Shown here piece by piece: positions 45,302 to 58,879 of a DNA stretch of 64,000 nucleotides. The notes under the pieces are model-generated. The model made no database searches. It saw only the letters and a list, made by a program, of their open reading frames with translations, and was not told where the DNA came from. Made by a program: the position numbers and the translations under genes. Every line of letters begins with the position of its first letter. The first letter of the stretch is position 1. This DNA comes from Sipunculus nudus (lineage: Eukaryota; Annelida; Sipuncula; Golfingiida; Sipunculidae): NCBI GenBank assembly GCA_026874595.1, contig CM049307.1, forward strand, positions 47,279,678-47,343,677, read 5' to 3'.

Positions 45302-48300
45302 GAAAAGAACCATAATTATTAGCTTCTCCTAGAAGCTTCGATCGAAAGGACCTTTTAGGTATATTCCCACTCAGTACTTAACATGGTGTTTTTCACTATG
45401 ACCCCGTTTTCCCCTAGACTGTTCATTATTGCTCGAATCCCGATGTATGTATTAAAATATGAGAACCACAAGAACAACGAAAGGACAAGTTTACGAGTTT
45501 CACATGGTTCAGCGAGCTCATCACCGGATCCATGCTAGATGAACAACTACGTGTGTGGTTTACAGACCACGCTTGAATTGAACTGGAATAGGATTGCATT
45601 TGAAGGGAAAACTGCATTAAACTGAAATGAATAAAACAATAGTTTAAAACCACTTCGGAATTAATTTTACGGAGATGGTCCCTTCTGACGTACAAATTAT
45701 TTCCGCCACTCTTCCATCAGAGGTCGTTTCCACTCAAAATGAATCTCTTCCAGTTGGGAATTGTGGGGATAGCCGGGACTACTTATCTTTAAAAATCAAA
45801 ATTTCAAGAAACGCCTGTTTATAGATTTCACATATACGCATTACTAGAAAATATAACTTATTCCGCAAAAACACGCATTTTTATAATTTGCCTTAATTGA
45901 ATCAATTCTTTTCCTACGTATTTGAACAGACTTCATTACTCTCTTCACTATACTTTTATACCAACGATGCTGGTACATGTGTATTTTGAAACACCAGTGC
46001 ATTGTGGGCATATCATGTCTATACCTATAATCCCTAACCAGCAGAGTCGTACTCTTGTGAGACCGATTTTGTGCAATGTGGGATTTCCATATCCTCATAC
46101 ACGACAGACATGATCGGACAATGGTTTATTAAGGAACCTAGACCACTTGGCCTACAAAGTAAAAATATGAGGGTTAGTGGTTTGTGCTTATTCTCCATAA
46201 ATCCCATTCTTATCAACTTGAATTTGTCATACAAAGTGATAATTATTAAAATTAATGATATAATCAATGGTTGTTTGTGGTCGAACTTGCTACAGAACAG
46301 TAAATGTATTTTAATTACACTAGTATTGAGACGCTATACTATAGCGGTTGATCACCAATGCCCACTTTTGATTATGCGTAAAACTACCCTGTGTATATCC
46401 TATGTTTCTATTTTTCCCAATAAACATTTGTATGTTCGCGTTAATCAGTGCCTATTTCAACTACATTTGTATAATTCATCTAGCTCCATGACGTTGAATG
46501 AGTCAGTTTTACACAAGCCGCCTGGTTCCAATGGCTAAACATATGAGCTCGGTGAAACATCTGACGTATCCTTCCTTTATGTATAAAGGAACCAGGCTAT
46601 CATGTACGGACAATATATACTGTGGTCGTCTTTCTGTTCGCGAGGGTTTCAAAATCGACATATTCGCGAAAGGGTTATTATCACGAAAATTAAACCATCG
46701 TGAAAAAGAGTTCCGACCGTTGAAGGCAAAGGAAAATTTTGATACTATGAATAAAATAGATTTTGCATGTTGAAAAATTGCTATAACCAATGATATATCA
46801 AATTATCTGCCATAAATAAACAATAACTTCCACTCGGTCGAAGTTCCCTTCGGTCCCCGTGCAATGGTTAAGACTTTGTGCACATGCTATTTGACATAGT
46901 TAATTCCTATAATAATGGTTATACCGTATAGGTCTTTTGTATGGTGAGTTCGGGATAATGGAATCCGCGCAAAAAACTGAAAATGTGAAAATCGCGAAAT
47001 TTTAACCCCGCAATTATGAAGCAAACCATAGTACATTAAAATACTTTATGTGGGTTTGTAAACAATCGTCCGCGGTCGAGCACAGATTTGCAGTTGCAGA
47101 CATGATCCGCGCAAGAAGATCACTATAAATTACCTGCGGGCTTTAACTAAACCTTTAACCAAGGCAGTGTCGCCCGCGTGGTGTGTGACTTCAGAACGTC
47201 AGTTTTGTCCCGTCGTATCCTGTAAACTCAGGCGGTTTAGCACACATGATAAAGTGATACCGAGGGCAGGGAGTGGAACGGAGTGCGGTTTCGGATCACA
47301 GGTCCCGGGAAACTTTTAGTGAAAATAGACATATAACGGAGAGCTTATATTGCTTGTGTCCTGTCCTGTTGTGTTTTTATGATGGCAGATACCAAATTTA
47401 AAATTATTTATTACCAGAATTTATAGAAATTACTTCAAATTATTTTGAAACTCTTTTAATGATGTAAAACGCACGTAAAATATATCACATTTACACGATC
47501 AGGAAGAATCAAATTAAAGCTCTTCCTTTTTATATTTGTGACCTATGCATGCACTTTGTGGATATGGTTGATATATAACAGGCCATGTAAAGGAAGTAAA
47601 CGTAAAAGTGGAAATAAGATAAAACATTCCTTTAATTTGCGGTGAACTCTTTCTTGCAGCGTATGCTGCCACCCCTACACAGACTGATGATCGATGATAA
47701 AGGAAACATGCGTATGTAAAACTATTAGATTACATATGAGTAGAAGGGTTTCGTAAAACTGTAAAATGTTGAATAGATTATGAATAATGTCTTGGTTTAG
47801 ATCAGAAGAAATGTCAGTTGAATCTAATTATGAAATTCCAGTATATCTTTGCTTTAGTAGAAGATGTACATAACACCAGTTAAAAATTAAAAACCGAAGC
47901 CTGCCTTATCGTTTCAAATAAAAGAGTTAACAATAATTACAAAAAGGTGTTAAATATAGTATATAAATTATAATATGATATAATATAATATAATCTATGG
48001 CCTTTGCCATAACCCCATACCACATAGGGCCTAATCTTCAGCATGCAACAAATGTACACTACACTTGCTCTAGCTCCAATATAAAAGTTTTGACCCACAT
48101 AAAATATAACCATGTAGATCCTAAATGATACGCTTGAAAGTTTTATCACATCTACCAAGATAAACAATTAGACATCAACCCTATTCACTACTTATTTGTT
48201 TTATTAAATACTTTTTGGCCAAAGATACAAACAATGCACATACATGAAATACCGTACGCATGTATGTTTTGGCCGCGGGTATATATATGCCAACGTATAA

Positions 48301-48453
48301 GCAACAAACAGGGGGGAAAATCGACAATTTAGCTTAAAAATCTAAGGCTGTTATTAAAAAATCTAATACATGATCTTCATATTTTCTCTATTTTCCTTAT
48401 AGAGTGCCTAACTTTGATCTACATCACCAGATAATTTGGTAAATTTTATACTC

Positions 48454-48458
<5 letters not shown>
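45302..48458. other. Gene-poor region
   Basis: No gene supported. At 46627-46711 and 46970-47015 there are CGCGAA/TTCGCG-rich words (ATTCGCGAAAGGG, CACGAAAATTAAACC, AAAATCGCGAAATTTTAACC) resembling a dispersed invertebrate repeat. The 155-residue frame at 46071-46538 has no domain and skewed composition. Confidence 0.4.

Positions 48459-48513
<55 letters not shown>
48459..48513. repeat. (AC)n(AT)n compound microsatellite
   Basis: About 32 bp of AC followed by ~22 bp of AT. Confidence 0.96.
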
Positions 48514-51500
48514 AAATGTTCCATTTCAGTTATTTGCACATTTATATTACTATACAAAAATACAATTTTCATAATTGTTTATAAACACATGTATTAAGTT
48601 CTACATGCAGAGATTATCTCTGGAATGTTGAAAATATGAAGCTAACTGATCATCTCCGCCCATAGTCCTAATAATATATATTCCGGTTTAGATTCATTTT
48701 TTCTTCGAGATGAGACACAGGATATTTTCCGCTATTCCATTTTCATTTTTCTAAAGAATAGGTTTAGTATAACAGGCTATCAAGCAAAAGATCGCGAAAA
48801 AGTGTGACAAAAGTAGGATTGGAAATATTGGAAAAATAGGACAGAGTAGGAAAAAATAAGGAAAAAGTAGAACTGAAACCACACGTAATAACATTATTCA
48901 TGGAAAAAGTGATATTACTGACTACACGTTCAAATCACATGTTATATGGAACTCAGTTTGTACCCGAAGTTTTGAGATCGCATTGTGCTCAAAATTGGCA
49001 ATTATATTTTACTTACAATAACACAAGGACAATTTTACAGTAATTCACAGTATTTTGACATGGTAGGTTATGGTGCAAGAGGAAAATGTTGGGAAAAGTA
49101 GGAATGTTTTCAAGAAAAAAAGTATGAAATTAGAATTGACACCAAAGACGGAGGGAAAGTATGGGAAAGTAGGAACACTTGACAGTTTGGTAAAATATTT
49201 TGGGTAGCTTTTAAACTGGAAATATCTCTGAATTTTTTTTATTGTTCTAAGGTTCATTTTCTACATTGTAGTTCCATCATTTATACATAGAGCTTCTGAT
49301 CATGTTTAGCGCGAATTTGGATAAATATAACCGGAGTTATACACAATAAAGAAGATAGGACGGCTGACATGGTACCACTCCCTTCTCGTGGAAGGGTGTC
49401 AGTGAAACGGAACTTACCGATTGAGACCTCGGATAGCACCTGCATGAGACCGATACAGGCGATAGGACTTTACACATCTACGTAAGATACGATGTCACAT
49501 AACACACTCAACTTCCGTTACGGGTAACCAACATAACTGATGAAATGTAACGGAAAAAAATGTACTTACCCACAGAAATGGTCTGGGATATATTCCCTAG
49601 GAATCTTTTGAAAGATCCAGGCAGAAAATACCGTCGGTCCTGGGGCTCTCGGTGCCTGGTATGTTCAGTGACCTTGTCAAATAAAATGTTCACGAAAACC
49701 CCACGAAGTCCAACCAACTGTACCACAACGCTTGGCTGACCGGTAATAAAGGATGCCAGGTGAACAGAGTTGCTAAGGATACTGTAAGTCTGAGCGATAC
49801 AGCTTCACTTGACGAAGTTTTATAATATCTGATTGTTGTATAATTTTTTCTCCAAAATGTTCACTGTTCAGGATATATAGTAGAAACAGTACGAACGGAT
49901 GTGCGTCGTAGGTGAAGCGTATATTTGACCGTTATCTTCATATAAAGGGATATGTGCTATCAATTATGTATATTTGAATGTGTTTAACGTCAATTTACAT
50001 ACATTCATTTAATAAAAATAACTATCATAACACAAATTTGATGATTTTATCTTTCGTTTAGAAAAGAATTAAATCTTAAAATCATTTTTTTTCGAAAGGG
50101 ATTTTGAAACAAGTTTTAAAAAACTAGCCGGGTTTATCACATGATCTTAGAAAAGTGTGTTGAGGCGGGAGTGGGGGATTATCACCCTTGCACAAGTAAA
50201 CAAGTACAGAAGAAGCATAGGGGAAAAATGGCCTGAGACGTAATGTGGCACTGCCTTTCGAAATTAAGTGAATTAGCTTCTAATATCCTAGATTTTTTAA
50301 TTTGAAACAATGTACCCATTGTGTCTCCTTAGTTTCACTACTTGAAAAGTTTCCTTTCACAATAAGACAATGTGTGGGCCATTCATTCATGTCAGCCGTC
50401 TACTAGTATTCAGAAAATTAAAATTTCCCCCGGTCCCTCTTCATAAGTTCACACACGCCCCTTTTTTCTTTACCGTTTGGAATGTTATTCCCCGAAATAG
50501 CTGTATACCACTACCGTCTTAAATACTAGTATACATCCAGAAGGGTTGAGAACTATGAACACCTTATAAATTAGAAATCTGGATCTATGTTCCTTTGATC
50601 TGCTGAACCATATCGCCTTTTCCTGAGACATGTTGTTCATTGTCTGTTTTATTTTACGGTATATATTTATGCCCGGAATATTAAAAGGTAGACATATATC
50701 ACACTTGTGTCACAAAATGGGTGTTTTTTTGCAATAACTTCTGGAGAAGAGACAGCCAGGTCACGGTTAGGCGCTAATTGCCAACACCATTCGGAAACCT
50801 TACGTTATATTAGTATAAAAATACCAAGTTGGCAATCACCCATGTAGAAACCAGAGAACACTTATACTAATACGTCTGTTTATTATTATACTCCTTGCAG
50901 AACATGGGAGCAATACAGTAAAATACATGGAAGATCCCAAATATATATGTATATATTTATATACATACACAATAATAATAATAAATGTATATATATATAT
51001 ATATGTGTGTGTGTATATGTCAAGTGGATACTTACACAATTTATAAGGCCACACACATAAATAAGTTGTTAAACGGATTCGCTGCGCCCGCTCTTCGCGT
51101 ATCCGTTTTTTTTCGAAATTCGGACCAGGCCTTTAATATTGTTGCTAATTCTTTTATTCTTTCCTGGATTCTTTCCGGGGTTAATTAAAAATCATAAAAG
51201 GTACGGACTCAAGTGGACAGATATTGGTTCAATGTATCATTTAAAGAAGCATTAGACTTTTTTCATACAAAAATGCTTAAAAATTCCACGGATTATTTGT
51301 CGAACCGTAAATTTAAAATAATTCGCTCGCCCCGTATTTTTTTTTTTTGTTCTGAGAGTCAGTAGAATAATATTTCTATGGTTTGGCCTAACCTTGGACG
51401 AACAGTAAACGTTGGGTAAAGGAGGTCATGAGGGTTATACAAGACAGTTTTATAATCGTAACGGTAAGATCCATGAGTCAGTGAAACACATGAGAGTAAG

Positions 51501-52300
51501 GGATTATGAAATGAAAACGACATTAATCATGTTTGACCTCTGATGTCCTGTGTGCTCCAGAGTGCTGAAGTGGTTAGGAAACAGGTTTAACCCAAACGCT
51601 TACACGAAGTCGGTACCAAACGGTAGTCGGTGTTTTATTGTGATTGTAAATTTTTGATTGTATTTTCATGTACACGGTGAACACTGGCATACAACTGTTA
51701 CTCCGGTGGCCTCTCACTAGTGAAAAGGAACCTATGGCGCCTATGTGTATACATTAACAATCTAAGGGTAACTCTGGTAATGGAAAGTTCGTATAACGCC
51801 TCCGTGAAGGATGTATGAACTTGTTTATACGCGTTTGTAAACAAGCAATGTTGACAAATCGGGAAAACATGGTAGGTTGCATAAATGCGGGGTCAGTAAG
51901 GCCACTTACTGCTAAACGCCATTTGCAAATCTCTGGCTTTTCCGACATGCCGCCAGATGTCCTTGTTGTATTTGTTTTGATTTTTTCTTTGCAGGCCTCC
52001 ACATATTATAAACATGTTGATGTAAACAAAACAAGCAGCCAGTGTGCGGTGATATCCACGTTTTCTGGCCTTTTTTTATTAAAGCTCCAAGGGAAAACCT
52101 TTAGTTGATAAAGGTCAGATAGGTTATTGGGTCCCTTTAATGTTTTGTTGTCAAAATGACTGTCACAGCATCCGAGCATATCTCCATATTATTAATACCA
52201 AGATGTGAACTGGGGGATCTTTATTGCAGCGAAGGTCTGGTGATTAGACCCGGTAAAATATCTTATTATGGATCTGTCCGAACTGAGATTTTTTAAAGTT
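48514..52300. other. Gene-poor region
   Basis: No gene or RNA recognised. Recurrent 'GGAAAAAGTAGGAA'-like words at 48830-49165 suggest a decayed short repeat. A small TA/GT microsatellite lies at 50988-51016. Confidence 0.4.
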
Positions 52301-52302
52301 AA

Positions 52303-52575
52303 TGCCAGGGACCTGGACAGTCGAGTGGTTAAATGGTCGGCTCTCTCCGCTGGCGACCCAGGTTCGAACTCCGGAGTTGCCATGAGAGTGCATGGGTTAC
52401 ATTTAGTGGTCCGCCCAAGGTCGTAGGTTTTCTCCAGTTCCTCCGGTTTCCTCCACCTCTATAGACTACCCGAGCGCCACCATCCGAGCCATAGAGAGTG
52501 CCTCGTATTAGTTATTATAACTAGTTATACAATCCATGTAAACTAAATAAAGATTATAAATAATAAATATTACCT
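52303..52575 (+). mobile_element. tRNA-derived SINE
   Basis: The head has an A-box-like GTCGAGTGGTTAAATGG (52320-52336) and a canonical B box GGTTCGAACTCC (52361-52372) at tRNA-like spacing. The body contains GTTTTCTCCAGTTCCTCCGG then TTTCCTCCACC, a conserved central core of the type shared by several invertebrate and vertebrate SINE superfamilies (V/Deu/Meta-like). The tail is AT-rich (AAATAAAGATTATAAATAAT). Length ~270 bp fits. It would be transcribed by RNA polymerase III from the internal promoter. Only one copy is in the window. Confidence 0.85.
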
Positions 52576-52599
52576 AGGGAAGGTTTATATCTGGGTCTG

Positions 52600-53310
52600 T
52601 ATTAAATGGGTAAACTTTTTTTTTTAAACAATATCCTGTAAATTAAAATTATGATCAAACGTCTAACGTAATGATCCATTTTAACTGGGTCAGCTTTATT
52701 GTGACAAGGGGCCCGATGAACATGCATGGATATAATCAAATATTGTATACGGACATGAGCAGATATTGTACGGAAGGATCCGCCTATAATGGATCAACCT
52801 CATTGAAACAAAATCGATGGTGGTTAGATCTGATCAAATGGTTTAAGTAACGATCCGTTTGAATTGGGTCAACTTTAGGTCCATTGTGCAAAGTCTCCGT
52901 TTTTTTTGTGAATCAATGTCTTTAAGAGAAATCCATTTGAAGTGGGTCAATTTTCGGGGAAGAATATCTTGGAAACTATTTTTTGATCAAACGTCTTACG
53001 TAAGGATTCGTTTTAATTGGGTCAGCTTTATTGTGACAAAAAAAAAAGCGCAGTGTATATTTATTTGATCAAACATAGTACGGGAAGATCAATCGATACT
53101 GGGTCTACTTTATCGAAAATAAGTTCCATTGATTACATATGATCAAACGTTTCATGGAAAGATTCATTTGAATAAGGCCAACTTCAGGTGTATTTCTTCA
53201 AAATCCCTGTCATTAGCTGTGGAACAATATCTTAATCAGAGATCCGTTTCAAGTGGGTCCATTTTGTTGTAGCAAAATCCCTATTATTAAATATTATCAT
53301 GTGTAACAAA
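52600..53310. repeat. Degenerate ~78-bp tandem array
   Basis: About eight monomers of the form GATCAAACGTCT-ACGTAA, GATCCGTTTTAATTGGGTCA, ACTTTATTGTGACAA. Starts lie near 52652, 52735, 52834, 52985, 53068, 53140 and 53220. The monomers are diverged and some carry A runs. The 69-residue frame at 52859-53068 is an artefact of the array. Confidence 0.85.
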
Positions 53311-53400
53311 AGTCTAGTGTCTAAATACATATGATCTAGTGTCTCATGTCTGAACTAGAGAGGCCACCGTCACCCGGTGCCTATTAACACGCGAGATAAT

Positions 53401-53417
53401 CCCCCCCCCCCCCCCCC
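53401..53417. repeat. Poly-C tract
   Basis: Seventeen C followed by ACCCCCACCCGG. Confidence 0.97.
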
Positions 53418-53524
53418 ACCCCCACCCGGAGTCGGCGTATATAACTGGAAACCGATGAGTCATTTGACGTCCATCTTCGTTCATCACCACCCTAATTCTC
53501 CTGATTTGGTTTCGCGCCACTCGT

Positions 53525-53930
53525 TAAGCCCCTTTCACACATTCACGGATAGCAACAGGGATCACCCCGGACCTCAATCCGTGGTGTTCCGGGGACAGCA
53601 GCGCGATTTCGTAAATCGGGCTTTCACATATTCACGGATAGCAACACGGATAATGCATCGTTCCGGAATCATCCGTGTTATCTACGGCATCGCCGTGTAA
53701 ACACCTGGCATCCCCGTGTTAACACCGTGTTGCATCCGTAGTGATCCTTGGTGCACCAGCATGATCGGAGAAAAAACTTAAACTTGCACCTGGAAAGTGC
53801 CGGTCTCAATACGGAGCTCCTGGTGGCTACACGGTGACTCCGGAAGGATATACACTGGCTACACGGAGGTGCACGGTGCCTACAAGGAGTGATACGGATG
53901 ATTTTGCATCCGTGTACTCCGGGACGAAAA
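53525..53930. repeat. ACACGGAT-rich repeat segment
   Basis: Direct copies of TTTCACA-ATTCACGGATAGCAA at 53530-53556 and 53622-53648. Many ACACGGAT/ATCCGTGT words occur in both orientations through 53920. The CCCCTTTCACAC start resembles the end of a cut-and-paste element, but no matching terminus was found. Confidence 0.5.
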
Positions 53931-53944
53931 ATTGTTCAGGTTTA

Positions 53945-54015
53945 ATTTTTTCAGGGGATGAAAAAAAGGGGGGGGGGGGGGTCCGGACACCCTGGACCCC
54001 TCGACTGGATCCGCT
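53945..54015 (+). repeat. Dispersed repeat family C, fragment 4
   Basis: G run (53968-53980), then GTCCGGACACCCTGGACCCC and GACTGGATCCGCTTCTG. It shares the poly-G and GGATCCGC features of the family. Confidence 0.55.
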
Positions 54016-54053
54016 TCTGCTTGTGTAAACAATTTAATATATTATCTCAAATA

Positions 54054-54057
<4 letters not shown>

Positions 54058-54116
<59 letters not shown>

Positions 54117-54133
54117 CCCACACACACACACAC
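54058..54133. repeat. (TA)n(CA)n compound microsatellite
   Basis: TA run to ~54099, then CA repeats interrupted by CCCC. Confidence 0.96.
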
Positions 54134-57100
54134 CTTCTTGGTGAGCTTCAGGAACTCGGATATTTCCTTCAAGAAAATAAATTATAAAATTTAAATACAT
54201 TTTCCTTATTTTGTTGTGCTTATACCTGTTTAGCTAAATAACGTTATTATCATATCGTATCATATATGTGAATGAATTTCTTTGTTCGATTTTCTTTTAT
54301 CTAAGTATCTTACCAGCTGTTTCCATTTATTTAGTTAAAATACATTAAGAAACTTGGTAAAAAAAAATTTCGTCAGCCGGATATTAGATATTAATATATC
54401 AAATGACAGTCAATATATAATGATAATATAGGCGTTTCTCTCCCGGTGAGGGATGTGTATGATACGGCCTGTATCAAGATGGTGACCCATCTTTGTACTC
54501 TTTGACACAACCATTGGTGCGACGAGAGATATATATATGATTTGACTCACGAAAGGTTGTCCCGCATGGACGCTCCGGTAACGGCGGTGTAGCGGTGACA
54601 ATTCAGATTTATTACAATAAGACCGACCCCTCCTTGTTCTTCTCCGGTATATATTTAAAACTAGTTACAGAGACCAAGCATTAAACGTCTAGGGAGACCC
54701 CGCGGACCCGGAACAGATCGATTATTTGTGTGCATGGGAGGGGAGCTAGGTAGGGGGTAGGGCTTACCTCGAGCTCAGCCTCAGAAGGGAGATTGTGGCC
54801 CCTCGTACGGTATTAAAAATGTTTGAAAATTAGATGCTTAAGGTATAACCCTTTAAGTACATAAACCAGAGCCTTTTTTGGTAGGGTGGGGGTTTGTTAA
54901 AGTGAAGGTGTTAAATGAACATAATGTCTTCATTATGTCAACCGATTTCTTTATTTCGTAACCAAGTTACAATTTTAGGTTCTGATTTTTTTTCTGACCT
55001 GAAGTACCAATGTTAAAGAGTTAAAACAGTAAAAATATAAAACAGCACTTTTATCAGGCCAGTCCTGAAAAAAAGTACACTTTTCATTAGCAAAAAGTAA
55101 AGATGCCTTCAATGTTTGAATTCTAAGGGTGGGGGGGGGGGGCGCTACCAGGGATCCGCCACTGGATACTTGAACTAGTTTCCGCAACATTAATTTTTAC
55201 GGTACGTCATGGTCACATGATCGCAGAGTGTGACGTGTGACATTCGCGTACCTACTCACTTCCGAATTTTTATTAAACCCTGTAACATTGAAAAGAGGGG
55301 GGGGGTATATCCCCGGCATTCTGGTACCCGGCCGACATCTACATTAGGCCCTGGTGTTTTGGCCCGGAGCAAGTTTGATTTTTTTTTCAATTGAAAGTAA
55401 ATGAAACGTCAGTAAAAGTTCACTGATTTTTAACCAGTCATTATGAGAGTTAGCGTCATGTGACTGTGCTGAGTCAATCCCTTAAATATATAAATGTCTA
55501 TTATTGTCTACGGTCACATCTGCAGAGGAAATGCTCCTAGTTGCCCCAATAAAGATAGTGCTTCAGATAAGTTCATGAATGATCGACCCACAAGCATATG
55601 ATGAGCAACATCATATAATGGAATGAGTGAGCATACGATCGCGGCGCTTCCTCAGACTTAGTTTCGAATTTCGCGCCATCTGTAGACGCGTCATCACCCA
55701 CGGCAAGAGCAACGTTTTCAGGCAAAAGGGTGGGTTGATATGGTCAGCTGCACGGTGAATGTGTGTGTCATGATGCGCAAGATACCATAGATCACAGTTC
55801 ATTCACTGCACAATTTACCTACGTGTTAATGAATAGGCCTACATTAAAGTCAGGAGGGTATTAAAATCTCTCTATAGGTACTATATATAGTTTATATGCC
55901 ATTTTACCTGTATCAGTTTAAAAAGTGCCACGTGCCAAAGCATGTATACTTCGATCACTAACGTAATAAAAGCGGACAAAAACCGCTACTCACTCCTAAA
56001 CAGAAAACTATTATCGGTCTTCCGCATATAGGCTTATCCGTCAACAAATCCAGAATACGTGGCCAGCCTCGCCTTTTAATAATATTTTAATATGCAGCTG
56101 ACCCCTATTTGGGCAGTCGCAAATAGCAAATGTATTGTTGTAAATTTTAAATGTAAAATTGTATTTTTGGATTTGTGCAGTCTAACATTTAAAAGTATGT
56201 ACGTCCCTGTCGCAGACTAAAATAAAACACTTTTATGCCTTTAATACAATTATTGAATTTCAGCGATCACTAATATCAAGGGTCGAAAGGGCCCGGGTGA
56301 CCAGAGTTCTTAGGGTCCATTAGAATACATGAAATTCCGGAGTGTTGGGAAACGGTGGTAACCGGTATATAAAAATGGCCAGGCTAATATAACTGGCTTG
56401 TATTTAGTACGACGAACATCCATGGAAGAAAATAAACCAAATTAAAATTTATTTGCTTTCATCCTAAAACGTTCCGTTTGGTTCCTGAAGTTTATTCCGT
56501 TTTTTTTTTCATTTAAATATATACAATTGTTCCTTCGTTAAATTATAAACTCAAACATAAATATCACATTTATGTTATAGGTTAGTTGATTTTGGAAATT
56601 TTATGCGTTTGTTAATAGACTTATTCAAGGGGCCCATTTATTTATATATTATTATTGATGCACCCTGAATATAAAACGTTTTATTGAAGTGGCTCCTTTT
56701 ATTTTTAAAATTATCTGTAATCGTTTTCATTTGTTCATAAATCCTGTGTCCCTATATGTATGCTGTATGTATAATGCTGATAATCAATTTTTCATGAATG
56801 CATATAGCTTATTATTATTGTGACAAGTCAGGTATTTATGCGCTTGTAATGCCAAATGTCCAATATTAATTTCAGACAAACAAAAATGACCTGGCCATAT
56901 TTCTTAATTAAGGTTTTTATCATACATTGTGAACCTCTTTATAGATAGTAAACAAAACCTTGACGGTTGCTTAGATCTGTTTCATGGGACATGATGCGTC
57001 CCGATTTATGTAAACAGTAAAATATTGTATATAAAAAAAGAAAACAAGATTTTCACAGAGTCATAGTCATCGATGTAGCTTCCACTGCCGATCTTACACC

Positions 57101-57700
57101 TGTCATAAGGGAATATATCTATTGAATGGCAAACTGCTGCTACATGCTATACCGAAAATATGACAATCTGACGCATCTGCACTCGCCTTAATTGGATGCG
57201 GCGGCACGTGGTGATCCATCAAAGTATTTAACTGCTTATAATGTTCATGTAGATTATTATTTATTTTTTACTTCCAGGTTTCAACTGGTTTTGTCGTTAA
57301 TGTGAAGATTTGTTGTTGATAGCACCAGAGTCATAGACTGCAGTGTGGGTAACTTTATGTACGTTGCTTGCCTTGATGTTACTTGGCGCCTTCTGAATTT
57401 GATTTGATTACAATTGTAAAAGGTTTCTCTTTTTAATGAACAAGTTAATCATGCCTAATTATCATCTGAATGTGAATAATGTGACTGAAGCATAACATTA
57501 TATCATTAGTAATAATAGCCCTCATCCCTTTCATACACGAAATATGTCGTGCATTCTTATGCTTACATAAGACCTCCATATGGCTTTTTTCAATTTATCA
57601 TGATGGATATCTGAAGTATATGCAAGAAGATATAAATGACCTTAAATGCAGAAAACAATAAAACGTTTCAGTGCATCCCTTTCTTACAGTCAATTTTTTT
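54134..57700. other. Gene-poor region
   Basis: No gene supported. It includes repeat family C fragment 5 (about 55080-55165: ACTTTTCATTAGCAAAAAG, a poly-G run, then CCAGGGATCCGCCACTGG). Small open frames have no motifs. Confidence 0.4.
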
Positions 57701-57734
57701 AGGACCGCTTCAATAGTATGGACAGCTTTGGGGT

Positions 57735-57905
57735 TAAACCGCCTCAAAATATTTCTCTCGGAGACCCTGTCTTCGGGCTTAAACCGAATACAGAGTTGAT
57801 TAAATATGTAAAACTACATGAATTTATCTAAGGAAGAAAGGGGTTGGGGCCCGGACACTTTTTATTCCGCCTCAAAAAAATTCCTCTCGGAGGCCCTGTT
57901 CATAT
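57735..57905. repeat. Short direct repeat, 'CCGCCTCAAAA...CTCTCGGAG(A/G)CCCTG'
   Basis: Two ~36-bp copies at 57741-57770 and 57870-57899 with mild divergence. This is probably part of an unrecognised repeat. Confidence 0.5.
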
Positions 57906-58492
57906 GTTACGTACTCTTCTTCCCGGCCGTGATAACAACAGTTTGTGACATAAAAATATGTCTGATGCTCCTTCCTTATATGATTTATATTATGCCTTTC
58001 ACCTGGCAAGTCATTCGCGTCAGTCACGTGACGAGATGAGAGCGATCACAACTTGATCACGTGGACGTCCAGAACCATTATTCGTGCACTTCGTTTGTTT
58101 ACGTTGAAGTCTTGCTGAGGATTCTTCAATAACGGATTAATATGATAATATTGTATATTCCAATAACCCTTTTTATTTTTGTAATACCAACATAAATTTT
58201 CCAGCCTATTGAATATTTGTCGAATAGGGGGAAACCGGGGTTAGTTTTTTTTTTCAATTTTGTCTCTGTCTCATATGATATACAAGATGAAAGATAGCTA
58301 TTTTAGTAAATGAATAACTTTTAATAAGCTGTAGAAACAACGATTATAGGAAGGTTATGATATTTTATTATCATAATATACCTGGATAAACCTGTGAAAA
58401 AATGTGTATACAAGTTGCCCCTGCCACGAGGCATACTGATATACCCTATGGGGTACCTTTTTATAAGGGCGTCGATACAGGAGGGTTGGCGT

Positions 58493-58496
58493 GATA

Positions 58497-58559
<63 letters not shown>
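58493..58559. repeat. (TA)n microsatellite
   Basis: TA run of ~60 bp followed by a G-rich stretch (58560-58580) and a 17-base poly-C run at 58602-58618. Confidence 0.96.
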
Positions 58560-58562
<3 letters not shown>

Positions 58563-58879
58563 GGGGGAAGGGGGTAGGTGGATCGGTGTAATCAACCACC
58601 GCCCCCCCCCCCCCCCCCGGCTGTGCAGAAAATATTTGATATATAAGAAACTATCTGATTAATCTGAATGATAGACTTTGGTTCTGTTTTTAATTGACTG
58701 ACCAGTATTAATATATATACATATATATACTTTATTTTTATAAAAGGATATTTCAATATTACGGGTTTATTTAAAAAAGGTTGCCACACCTACGCTGAAT
58801 GTGAGAACTTGCTTAAAAGAATACAAGGTTTAAAACACAATTAAGGAAGAAACAGGAAGAAACCAGACACTGCCCACCG

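Noticed and set aside
46071-46538. 155-residue plus-strand frame, the longest in the window
   Set aside because: No domain; overlapped by open minus-strand frames (45844-46098, 46034-46267). A chance frame in AT-rich DNA is likely.
47680-47710. Second CTGATGA...GAAAC string as a hammerhead
   Set aside because: The intervening bases do not form a proper helix II and no flanking helix I or III can be drawn.
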